NCBI GenBank assembly: GCA_004299485.1
Contig: SCQP01000006.1
Coordinates: 1-55,553 of the forward strand
Source: Acidobacteriota bacterium
GTDB lineage: Bacteria > Acidobacteriota > Terriglobia > Terriglobales > SCQP01
Length of the DNA stretch: 55,553 nt
Direction of reading: 5' to 3'
This document shows positions 1-14,027 of this stretch, in pieces. Position 1 is the first letter of the stretch. Every line of letters starts with the position of its first letter. The translations under genes were made by a program, and so were the position numbers. The notes beneath the pieces are model-generated. The model saw only the letters and a list, made by a program, of their open reading frames with translations. It was not told where the DNA came from and did not search any database.

Positions 1-130
1 GCCGGGCGACAACGTGGCGCTGGTGGTGGAGCTGATCACCCCGGTGGCCATGGAGAAGGGCCTGCGCTTCGCCATCCGCGAAGGCGGCCGCACCGTCGGC
101 GCCGGAACGATTACCGAGATCATGCAATAG
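1..130 (+). CDS. tuf: Elongation factor Tu, C-terminal end (5' truncated by window)
   Basis: Only the last 42 residues are present; reading begins at base 2 and ends at TAG 128-130. The stretch has the closing EF-Tu beta-barrel (domain 3) signature, with [18 protein letters not shown] followed by [13 protein letters not shown]-Tu is the GTPase that brings aminoacyl-tRNA to the ribosome. It opens the tuf-rpmG-trnW-secE-nusG-rpl-rpo cluster on the same strand. The GTPase domain lies outside the window, so completeness cannot be judged. Confidence 0.95.
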   Translation, partial: PGDNVALVVELITPVAMEKGLRFAIREGGRTVGAGTITEIMQ

Positions 131-140
131 GAGGAGAGCG

Positions 141-293
141 ATGCCACGCGAAATCATTACCTTACAGTGCCCAGATTGCAAAAATCGCAACTACTCCACG
201 ACCAAGAATCGCAAGACCACGACCGAACGCCTGGAGCTCAAAAAGTATTGTCCGAAGTGCCGCAAGCACACAGCCCACAAGGAAACGAAATGA
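141..293 (+). CDS. rpmG: 50S ribosomal protein L33
   Basis: A 50-aa basic protein beginning [10 protein letters not shown]. It has two CxxC pairs (CPDC at residues 10-13 and CPKC at 37-40), so this is the zinc-binding form of L33. The usual length is 49-55 aa. A strong Shine-Dalgarno (GGAGGAGAG) sits just before the ATG, 10 nt after the tuf stop, so it is probably co-transcribed with tuf. L33 is a small 50S protein near the E site. The gene-trnW-secE order is a classical arrangement. Confidence 0.95.
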   Translation: MPREIITLQCPDCKNRNYSTTKNRKTTTERLELKKYCPKCRKHTAHKETK

Positions 294-298
294 AGGTT

Positions 299-401
299 GT
301 CAGTCATCAGTTATCAGTTTTCAGCCAGGCGGTGACGCCCGAGCGCTCGCGCTCCGGCGACGGGCGTGAACTGAGAACTGAAAACTGTGAACTGATGACT
401 T
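299..401 (+). repeat. Composite heptamer element between rpmG and tRNA-Trp
   Basis: Left arm: three 7-bp units CAGTCAT, CAGTTAT, CAGTTTT (301-321). Right arm: the complementary type, GAACTGA twice, AAACTGT, GAACTGA (368-395). Between them is a GC-rich core with the palindrome GAGCGCTCGCGCTC inside GACGCCCG...CGGGCGTG. The arms can pair to form a long imperfect stem. A closely related design lies between rplJ and rplL. No coding capacity is evident. It occupies nearly the whole spacer. Confidence 0.85.
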
Positions 402-403
402 CC

Positions 404-479
404 AGGGGCATAGGTTTAACGGCTAGACCAGCGGTCTCCAAAACCGCGAGTGGGGGTTCGAATCCCTCTGCCCCTGCCA
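404..479 (+). tRNA. trnW: tRNA-Trp (anticodon CCA)
   Basis: Cloverleaf read by eye. Acceptor AGGGGCA (404-410) pairs with TGCCCCT (469-475). D-stem GGTT/GACC. Anticodon stem GCGGT/ACCGC encloses the loop CTCCAAA, giving anticodon CCA. T-stem GGGGG/CCCTC surrounds loop TTCGAAT. Discriminator G476 and an encoded CCA tail at 477-479. tRNA-Trp upstream of secE-nusG is a conserved arrangement in many bacteria. Confidence 0.97.
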
Positions 480-490
480 TTCTCTTCTCA

Positions 491-511
491 CCACTAACCA
501 CTAACCACTAA
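491..511 (+). repeat. CCACTAA heptamer x3 in the secE leader
   Basis: Three perfect 7-bp units CCACTAA (491-497, 498-504, 505-511) followed by the degenerate TCACTGT. They fill the 45-nt spacer between tRNA-Trp and secE and end 13 nt before the secE ATG. The array displaces any obvious Shine-Dalgarno for secE. Confidence 0.85.
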
Positions 512-524
512 TCACTGTTTTTAT

Positions 525-779
525 ATGCCCGTGAGCGCTGCAACCGAACCAAATTCTCCAAGCCGTGGCAAGGTCAAGGACCTGTCCCAGCGGCTGAAGG
601 GTTTTTACGTCGACGTCCGCTCGGAGATGAAAAAAGTCACTGCCCCCGGCTGGAAAGAGGTGCAGTCGACCACCATCGTGGTGCTCATCACCGTAGCCGT
701 CTTCGGCGTTTTCTTCTACCTCTGTGACCTGGGACTGTCCTGGGTGATCAACGGCATCATCAAGCACTTTACGCACTAG
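525..779 (+). CDS. secE: Preprotein translocase subunit SecE
   Basis: An 84-aa single-span protein of the short bacterial SecE type. A polar N-terminus leads into the amphipathic helix LKGFYVDVRSEMKKVTAPGW and then one membrane helix (about residues 50-75). It is the clamp subunit of the SecYEG channel in the inner membrane. It lies 6 nt before nusG, the standard secE-nusG pairing. No Shine-Dalgarno is visible before the ATG because the leader is a CCACTAA heptamer array; a GTG two codons downstream is an equally unsupported alternative start. Confidence 0.95.
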   Translation: MPVSAATEPNSPSRGKVKDLSQRLKGFYVDVRSEMKKVTAPGWKEVQSTTIVVLITVAVFGVFFYLCDLGLSWVINGIIKHFTH

Positions 780-785
780 GACTTC

Positions 786-1337
786 ATGGCGGACAAACGC
801 TGGTTCATCATTCACGCCTATTCGGGCTTCGAGCGCAAGGTCGCCGAGAGCCTGCAGAGCCGTATCGAGGCGTTTGGCCTGGCCGAAAAGATCGGTCAGG
901 TGCTCATCCCCACCGAAGAGGTCATTGAGCACCGCGGCGGCAAGAAGGTCCAGTCCACCCGCCTGTTCTATCCCGGCTACGTGCTGGTCGAGCTGGCGGC
1001 GGATGAGAACGGCAAAATCGAAGACGAGATTTGGCACGTCATCAAGAACACCCCGCGCGTCGCCGGCTTCGTGGGCAGCGGACAGTCGCCCACGCCGCTC
1101 AGCCAGGAGGAGATCGATCAGATCCTGCATCGCGTGGAAACCGGCGGCGCCCAGCCGCGCCTGCAGGTCCAGTTCGACAAGAACGAAACCGTCAAGATCA
1201 CCGACGGCCCGTTTGCCACCTTTACCGGCGTGGTCGACGAGGTCAACGACGACCGCGAAACCCTCAAGGTCATGGTCACCATCTTCGGCCGCCAGACGCC
1301 GGTCGAGCTCGAATTCTCGCAGGTCGAAAAGGTTTAG
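786..1337 (+). CDS. nusG: Transcription termination/antitermination protein NusG
   Basis: 183 aa, normal length. The N-terminal NGN domain starts at KRWFIIHAYSGFERKVAESL and contains the FYPGYVLVE motif. The C-terminal KOW domain (about residues 130-180) includes ETVKITDGPFATFTGVV. NusG binds the RNA polymerase clamp and links it to Rho or ribosomal S10. An AGGA Shine-Dalgarno precedes the ATG. It sits between secE and rplK, as in most bacteria. Confidence 0.97.
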   Translation: MADKRWFIIHAYSGFERKVAESLQSRIEAFGLAEKIGQVLIPTEEVIEHRGGKKVQSTRLFYPGYVLVELAADENGKIEDEIWHVIKNTPRVAGFVGSGQSPTPLSQEEIDQILHRVETGGAQPRLQVQFDKNETVKITDGPFATFTGVVDEVNDDRETLKVMVTIFGRQTPVELEFSQVEKV

Positions 1338-1346
1338 GAATTTTTC

Positions 1347-1775
1347 ATGGCCAAAAAAGTTCAAGCGGAAGTGAAACTGCAAATCCCGGCCGGCAAAGCC
1401 ACGCCCGCGCCGCCGGTGGGCACCGCGCTCGGCCCGCACGGCCTCAATCTGATGGAGTTCTGCAAGGCCTTCAACGCCAAGACCAGCTCCAAGGATCTGG
1501 AAGGCATGAACGTGCCGGTGGTGATCACCATCTTCAACGACCGCTCCTTCACCTTTATTACCAGGACGCCGCCCGCGGCTGATCTGCTCAAGCGCGCCGC
1601 CGGCATCGCCAAGGGTTCGGCCGCGCCCAACAAGGACAAGGTGGGCAAGGTCACCGCGGCGCAGATCGAGGAGATCGCCCGCGCCAAAGCGTCCGACCTC
1701 AACGCCGCCTCGCTGCAGGCGGCTATCGCCAGCATCAGCGGCACGGCCCGCAGCATGGGAATCGAAATAGGTTGA
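1347..1775 (+). CDS. rplK: 50S ribosomal protein L11
   Basis: 142 aa, the usual L11 length. The N-terminal domain has [20 protein letters not shown] and the C-terminal rRNA-binding domain ends with [14 protein letters not shown]11 forms the GTPase-associated centre on 23S rRNA and binds factors such as EF-G and RelA. An AGGAA Shine-Dalgarno lies before the ATG, 9 nt after nusG. The following spacer (137 nt) carries a GC-rich repeat. Confidence 0.97.
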   Translation: MAKKVQAEVKLQIPAGKATPAPPVGTALGPHGLNLMEFCKAFNAKTSSKDLEGMNVPVVITIFNDRSFTFITRTPPAADLLKRAAGIAKGSAAPNKDKVGKVTAAQIEEIARAKASDLNAASLQAAIASISGTARSMGIEIG

Positions 1776-1809
1776 AGAAGTTGCCAATGACTGTCCACAA
1801 TTCAGGAAT

Positions 1810-1906
1810 GGCGTGGCGCTGGGGCGCAGGGGCCCCCAGCGGCGCGCCAGCCCAAGAGGGAGAGCGGGCGGCGCGGCGTAGCTGCGCCGGGTGCCCGCGA
1901 TAAAGG
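1810..1906 (+). repeat. GC-rich hairpin repeat (family C, copy a)
   Basis: This roughly 97-bp repeat fills the rplK-rplA spacer. It shares the blocks GGGGCGC...GGGGCCCCC, AGAGCGGGC, GGCGCGGCGTAGCTGCGCC and GGGTGCCCGCGAT with copies at 21471-21556, 21848-21918, 47251-47350 and, inverted, 55445-55550. It is closest to the inverted copy at the window end. It ends directly at the rplA ribosome binding site (AAAGGAAAG). Confidence 0.75.
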
Positions 1907-1912
1907 AAAGCA

Positions 1913-2620
1913 ATGCCTCATACCGGAAAAAAGATTCAGAAAGCCCGCGAACAGGTCGAGACGCGCGCCTACACGCTCGCCGAGGCGGTTCCCCTGCTGC
2001 AGAAAGTCAAGCACACCAAGTTTGACGAAACCGTCGAGCTCAATATCCGCCTGGGCGTGGATCCCAAGCATGCCGATCAGATGGTGCGCGGCACTGTCGT
2101 GCTGCCCCACGGCCTGGGCAAAAGCAAGCGCGTGCTGGTGATCGCCAGCGGTGAAAAAGCCGCCGAGGCGAAAGCCGCCGGCGCGGACTTCGTGGGCGGC
2201 GAAGAACTGGTCGACAAGATCCAGAAAGAGAGCTGGACCGACTACGACGCCGTCGTGGCCACGCCCGACATGATGCGTCTGGTGGGCAAGCTGGGCAAGG
2301 TGCTCGGCCCGCGCGGCCTCATGCCCAACCCCAAGACCGGCACTGTCACCACGGATCTGACCAAAGCGGTCGCGGAGATCAAGGCCGGCAAGGTCGAGTT
2401 CCGCACCGATAAGCAGGGGCTGGTACACACGGCGGTGGGCAAGATTTCGTTTCCGCCCGAGCGGCTGGTGGAAAACGCGGAGACGCTGCTGCACAGCATC
2501 GCCCGCGCCAAGCCGCCCGCGGCCAAGGGCAAATACCTGCGCAGCATCACCCTGAGCTCGACCATGGGCCCGGGCATTGCGCTCGATACCGCCGCCGTCG
2601 AAGCGGTGGCCAAGGCATAA
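1913..2620 (+). CDS. rplA: 50S ribosomal protein L1
   Basis: 235 aa, full length. Contains the L1 signatures [35 protein letters not shown] and the conserved [16 protein letters not shown]1 forms the mobile L1 stalk of the 50S subunit and in many bacteria represses its own operon by binding the mRNA leader. Shine-Dalgarno AAAGGAAA; 13 nt separate it from rplJ. Confidence 0.97.
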   Translation: MPHTGKKIQKAREQVETRAYTLAEAVPLLQKVKHTKFDETVELNIRLGVDPKHADQMVRGTVVLPHGLGKSKRVLVIASGEKAAEAKAAGADFVGGEELVDKIQKESWTDYDAVVATPDMMRLVGKLGKVLGPRGLMPNPKTGTVTTDLTKAVAEIKAGKVEFRTDKQGLVHTAVGKISFPPERLVENAETLLHSIARAKPPAAKGKYLRSITLSSTMGPGIALDTAAVEAVAKA

Positions 2621-2633
2621 AGGATTCGGCGAC

Positions 2634-3164
2634 ATGGCACTGACCAAAGCACAGAAACAGACCCGCGTGGATTCGCTGCAAGCGGCGCTCGCCGACGCAT
2701 CCACCCTCATCGTGACCGGCTTCAGCGGCCTCACCGTGGCGCAGGATTTTGAGCTGCGCAAGCGCCTGCGCGCCGCCGGCGGCCACTTCCGCGTCATCAA
2801 GAACACCCTCGCCCGCCGCGCCGCCCAGGGGAGCAGCGCCGCCGGCGTGCTGGAAAAACTCACCGGCGTCAACGCCATCGCCTATACCAGCGGCGACGGC
2901 GTCGCCCTGGCCAAAGTCCTGCGCGATTACTGCAAGGACAATCCCGCCCTGGTGGTCCATGCCGGTGTCGTCGAGGGCGCGGTCGTCGACGCCCGGGGCG
3001 TCGAGCAACTGGCCTCGATTCCGTCCAAACCCGAGCTCTATGCCAAGCTGCTCTGGCTGCTGCAAGCGCCCGCGCAGCGCCTGGTGACGGTCCTTCAGGC
3101 CACCGGCCGCAACACCGCCGTGGTCATCGATCAAGGTGTGAAAGCGAACAAGTTTCATGAGTAA
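2634..3164 (+). CDS. rplJ: 50S ribosomal protein L10
   Basis: 176 aa starting [15 protein letters not shown]. The upstream in-frame ATG at 2577 lies inside rplA and is rejected; the chosen ATG has AAGGA 10 nt upstream. L10 anchors L7/L12 dimers through its C-terminal helix and binds 23S rRNA beside L11. The motif [12 protein letters not shown] is typical. It is separated from rplL by a repeat element rather than the usual short spacer. Confidence 0.96.
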   Translation: MALTKAQKQTRVDSLQAALADASTLIVTGFSGLTVAQDFELRKRLRAAGGHFRVIKNTLARRAAQGSSAAGVLEKLTGVNAIAYTSGDGVALAKVLRDYCKDNPALVVHAGVVEGAVVDARGVEQLASIPSKPELYAKLLWLLQAPAQRLVTVLQATGRNTAVVIDQGVKANKFHE

Positions 3165-3170
3165 AAGTTC

Positions 3171-3267
3171 TCAGTTTTCAGTTCTCAGTCGTCAGTCGGC
3201 GGTTACGCCCGAACGTCCCCGTTCGGGCGCCCGTTCCGTACTGAAAACTGATGACTGAATACTGGCG
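3171..3267 (+). repeat. Composite heptamer element between rplJ and rplL
   Basis: Left array of 7-bp units: TCAGTTT, TCAGTTC, TCAGTCG, TCAGTCG (3171-3198). Core: GGCGGTTACGCCCGAAC, loop GTCCCC, then GTTCGGGC, a perfect 8-bp stem. Right array: ACTGAAA, ACTGATG, ACTGAAT, ACTGGCG (3240-3267). The core begins with the same GGCGGTnACGCCCGA as the element at 299-401, so these are two members of one composite family. Confidence 0.88.
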
Positions 3268-3287
3268 ACCATTTTTGAGGAGAAACA

Positions 3288-3671
3288 ATGGCTGACCTGC
3301 AAACGCTCGTAGATTCGATCAAGAACCTGACCCTGCTTGAGGCCTCGCAGTTGGTGAAACAACTCGAGGAAGAGCTGGGCGTCTCCGCCGCCGCGGCCGC
3401 ACCCGTGGTCGTCGCCGGCGGCGGGCCTGCCGCTGGCGGCGCGGCCCCGGCCGAGGAGAAAACCGAGTTCGCCGTCGTGCTGACCGCCGTCGGCGCCAAC
3501 AAGATCAACGTCATCAAGGTGGTCCGCGAAGTCACCAGCCTGGGCCTGAAAGAAGCCAAGGACCTGGTCGACGGCGCGCCCAAGACCGTCAAGGAAGGCG
3601 TGCCCAAGGAAGAGGCCGAGACCATCAAGAAGAAGTTCACCGACGCTGGCGCCACCGTCGAAGTCAAGTAG
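3288..3671 (+). CDS. rplL: 50S ribosomal protein L7/L12
   Basis: 127 aa with the standard three parts: an N-terminal dimerisation helix binding L10 (residues 1-35), an Ala/Gly/Pro hinge (about 38-60, [21 protein letters not shown]), and the C-terminal factor-binding domain with [21 protein letters not shown] strong GAGGAG Shine-Dalgarno is present. In many bacteria an attenuator between rplL and rpoB lowers rpo expression; here that spacer holds a strong hairpin and a heptamer array. Confidence 0.97.
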   Translation: MADLQTLVDSIKNLTLLEASQLVKQLEEELGVSAAAAAPVVVAGGGPAAGGAAPAEEKTEFAVVLTAVGANKINVIKVVREVTSLGLKEAKDLVDGAPKTVKEGVPKEEAETIKKKFTDAGATVEVK

Positions 3672-3695
3672 ATTGCCCTTTTCGGCCGTCCCCGT

Positions 3696-3764
3696 TTCCG
3701 GCGCCCGTACGTGCTCGTGCGGGCGCCCATTGCCGCTACCAGCTACTAGCTACCCGCTACTGGC
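3696..3764 (+). repeat. Hairpin plus TACNNGC heptamer array between rplL and rpoB
   Basis: The hairpin is GGCGCCCGTAC, a short loop, then GTGCGGGCGCC (about 3700-3728). It is followed by four 7-bp units TACCAGC, TACTAGC, TACCCGC, TACTGGC (3737-3764), then CTTTTTGGAG, which supplies the rpoB ribosome binding site. The outer units of the array also form CCAG/CTGG ends followed by a T5 run, so it could act as a weak attenuator, but the main recognisable feature is the repeat. Confidence 0.75.
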
Positions 3765-3778
3765 TTTTTGGAGTTGAT

Positions 3779-8098
<4,320 letters not shown>

Positions 8099-8108
8099 AA
8101 AACGGCTT

Positions 8109-8174
8109 TCAGCGATCAGCCGTCAGCGATCAGCCAGCACAGAACGGCTGAAAGCTGACCGCTGATTGCTGATA
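8109..8174 (+). repeat. Facing heptamer arrays between rpoB and rpoC
   Basis: Left array: TCAGCGA, TCAGCCG, TCAGCGA, TCAGCCA (8109-8136). Right array: GCTGAAA, GCTGACC, GCTGATT, GCTGATA (8147-8174). The arms are roughly complementary and can form a stem-loop. They occupy half of the 133-nt rpoB-rpoC spacer. Same architecture as 299-401 and 3171-3267 but without the GC-rich core. Confidence 0.85.
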
Positions 8175-8231
8175 GCCCCTTGGCCGGAGAGACAAAACCT
8201 CAGGAGCCCCATCCTCCAGGAGATCGCAAAT

Positions 8232-12434
<4,203 letters not shown>

Positions 12435-12443
12435 CCGGACCTC

Positions 12444-12514
12444 TTCCGTAACGGCGAACGACGCTGTGCGTCGTTCGCGGCGACGACGACCTCGAAGACC
12501 TCGGCGCGGAGTAA
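12444..12514 (+). repeat. Degenerate tandem duplicate of the rpoC 3' end
   Basis: The last 51 nt of rpoC (12384-12434) are repeated 10 nt after its stop. The copy begins TTCCGTAACG and ends GATCTCGGCGCCGAGTA-like (GACCTCGGCGCGGAGTAA). It has a few substitutions and about 20 extra nt that form a perfect hairpin. It is not an expressed gene on its own. Confidence 0.8.
12454..12478 (+). other. Perfect 10-bp hairpin in the duplicated rpoC tail
   Basis: GCGAACGACG (12454-12463), loop CTGTG, CGTCGTTCGC (12469-12478). It sits 20 nt after the rpoC stop. No T-run follows, so it is not a canonical intrinsic terminator, but it could stabilise the 3' end of the long rpl-rpo transcript. Confidence 0.55.
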
Positions 12515-12607
12515 TGCGTCAGGGTTTCGATGTTCGCCCGTGTGAGCGCGTGCCACTCCGACACGAGCGCCTCCAGCGCGCCACATCGATCCACTGGCAG
12601 AAACGCG

Positions 12608-12703
12608 CTAGCGTCCGTAAATCTGACCGAGGGCGGCCAGAAGGATTAATCCAATCACGATCAGCGTGATGGTGAGCCACCCGCGGCGCCCTTTTTGCCC
12701 CAT
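12608..12703 (-). CDS. Possible 31-aa single-span membrane protein
   Basis: A short minus-strand frame from ATG 12703 to TAG 12608. It encodes a basic start (MGQKGRRGW), one hydrophobic helix (TITLIVIGLILLAALG), and the short tail QIYGR. The positive-inside pattern and a clean stop suggest a genuine micro-membrane protein, but there is no convincing Shine-Dalgarno and no homologue can be named. The rest of the 365-nt spacer 12435-12799 holds only the rpoC tail duplicate. Confidence 0.35.
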   Translation of the reverse strand: MGQKGRRGWLTITLIVIGLILLAALGQIYGR

Positions 12704-12799
12704 TTAGCTTTCATTTTAGTTGCCTGCGTGGCTCCATGTCCACACCGGCTCAACCTTATGCCCGCGCCGCGCATCTCCAGTCACGTTCGGGAGGTCTTT

Positions 12800-13807
12800 A
12801 TGCGCATGCCATCGTGGTTCGTGCTCGTGCTCTGTCTCTGCGTCCCGGCCGGTCTTCTCGCTCAGGGCGGCAACATTCAGCCCGTGCAAGACCAGATGCA
12901 GAATCAGCAATTGCAGCAGATCCAGCAGCAGGGCTATAACGCCGGTTTCCGCGACGGCGTCACCGACTATCGCTCGCACGCACGTTACAGTTTTCAGAGC
13001 CATCCGGTCTACCAGAGCGCCAGCCTGGGGTACTCGCCCAACAACGGCATCAGCGAGCAGACCTACAAGATAAACTTCCAGACCGGCTTCGAGCACGGCT
13101 ACGATGACGGCTTCTATGGCCGCAGCAGTGACAGCAACGCCCAGCGCCAGCGCGCCTACAGCGGCGAGACCTCCGCTCGTGTGCCCAGCCGTGCCGCCGC
13201 CGCTCCAGCGCAGTCGCAGGCTCCCGGCAACGCCACCATCCCCGCGGGCACCGCGCTGCAGTTGAAGCTGAACAATACCCTCAGCACGCGCAGCAGCACC
13301 CCCGGCAGCACCTTCACGGCTACGGTCACACAACCCGTCACCAGTTCTGACGGACGCACCGTCGTGGTTCCCGTGGGCAGCACGGTCGAAGGCAAGGTAG
13401 AATCCGTGGTGCGCAGCGGCAGCATCTCTGGCACCGCTCGCCTGCAGCTCGCCTTCGATCAACTTCGGCTGCCGGATGGTCAAAGCTTTCCTCTGAGTGC
13501 CCAACTCAGTAATGTAAATGAGAATTCAGGCGTAGGTGGCGCCATCACCGGCACGCCGTCCACCACCAATGAAGGCGGCGTGCAACAGTCGAAAACCCGC
13601 CGCACCGTCGGCACTGCCGCCGCTGGCGGCGCGGTCGGCGCGCTCATCGGCGCCATCGCTGGTGGCGGCAAAGGCGCCGGCATCGGCACCGCCGTCGGTG
13701 CTGGTCTCGGTGTTGTCCTCGCCAGCCGTAACGGCGCGCTCGATCTTCCCGCCGGTACGCCCATCACCGTGACTCTCAACCAACCGATCCAACTCGGCCA
13801 GCGCTAG
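12800..13807 (+). CDS. Secreted glycine-zipper protein of unknown function
   Basis: 335 aa. ATG 12800 is chosen over upstream in-frame ATGs because GGGAGG lies 6 nt before it and it starts a clean signal peptide (MRMPSWFVLVLCLCVPAGLLAQ). After cleavage come a Gln-rich stretch and two GYNAGFRDGV / GFEHGYDDGF-type Gly-aromatic motifs (residues 45-115). A beta-rich domain follows (about 145-240; PAGTALQLKLNNTLSTRSS). A glycine-zipper helix pair (about 271-304; GGAVGALIGAIAGGGKGAG) precedes a final PAGTPITVTLNQPI strand. An envelope role is inferred from the signal and zipper; no enzyme motif is seen. Confidence 0.8.
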   Translation: MRMPSWFVLVLCLCVPAGLLAQGGNIQPVQDQMQNQQLQQIQQQGYNAGFRDGVTDYRSHARYSFQSHPVYQSASLGYSPNNGISEQTYKINFQTGFEHGYDDGFYGRSSDSNAQRQRAYSGETSARVPSRAAAAPAQSQAPGNATIPAGTALQLKLNNTLSTRSSTPGSTFTATVTQPVTSSDGRTVVVPVGSTVEGKVESVVRSGSISGTARLQLAFDQLRLPDGQSFPLSAQLSNVNENSGVGGAITGTPSTTNEGGVQQSKTRRTVGTAAAGGAVGALIGAIAGGGKGAGIGTAVGAGLGVVLASRNGALDLPAGTPITVTLNQPIQLGQR

Positions 13808-13817
13808 GGTGAGTTTG

Positions 13818-13850
13818 TCAGTATTTCAGTAGCTCAGTTTGTCAGTTCAG
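13818..13850 (+). repeat. TCAGTNNN octamer array
   Basis: TCAG recurs at 13818, 13826, 13834 and 13842, an 8-bp period (TCAGTATT, TCAGTAGC, TCAGTTTG, TCAGT). It lies between two convergent genes and runs into the 3' end of the 60-aa gene on the minus strand, supplying its TGA stop inside CTGAACTGACAAACTG. Confidence 0.65.
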
Positions 13851-14024
13851 CGGTGCGACGGCTGACCGCCAGCCATTCCGTGCCCGGACCTGCTCGATGC
13901 CCTCGATTTGCTGTTCCAGAAATTCCAGCCGCTGCGCGGGCGTCAGCGACAGCATCCAGCGGATCAGGCTGCGGTCCACGCCGTGCTCGTCATTGGAGCT
14001 CTGCTGACGCCTGGCGTCCGCCAT
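13842..14024 (-). CDS. Small conserved acidobacterial protein (60 aa), unknown function
   Basis: A soluble 60-aa protein with the core RSLIRWMLSLTPAQRLEFLE followed by a charged helix (QQIEGIEQVRARNG). From memory, proteins with this LSLTPA-RL core are common in Acidobacteriota, often near nucleotidyltransferase-like genes; that partner is not seen here. It begins 3 nt after the stop of the upstream DUF3857 gene on the same strand, so it is probably the last gene of that operon. Its last codons and stop lie in a tandem repeat. Confidence 0.6.
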   Translation of the reverse strand: MADARRQQSSNDEHGVDRSLIRWMLSLTPAQRLEFLEQQIEGIEQVRARNGWRSAVAPLN

Positions 14025-14027
14025 GCG

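Noticed and set aside
299-401. CRISPR-like appearance of short phased repeats
   Set aside because: The units are 7 bp with no spacers of 30 bp or more, they form facing arrays around a hairpin, and no cas genes are present.
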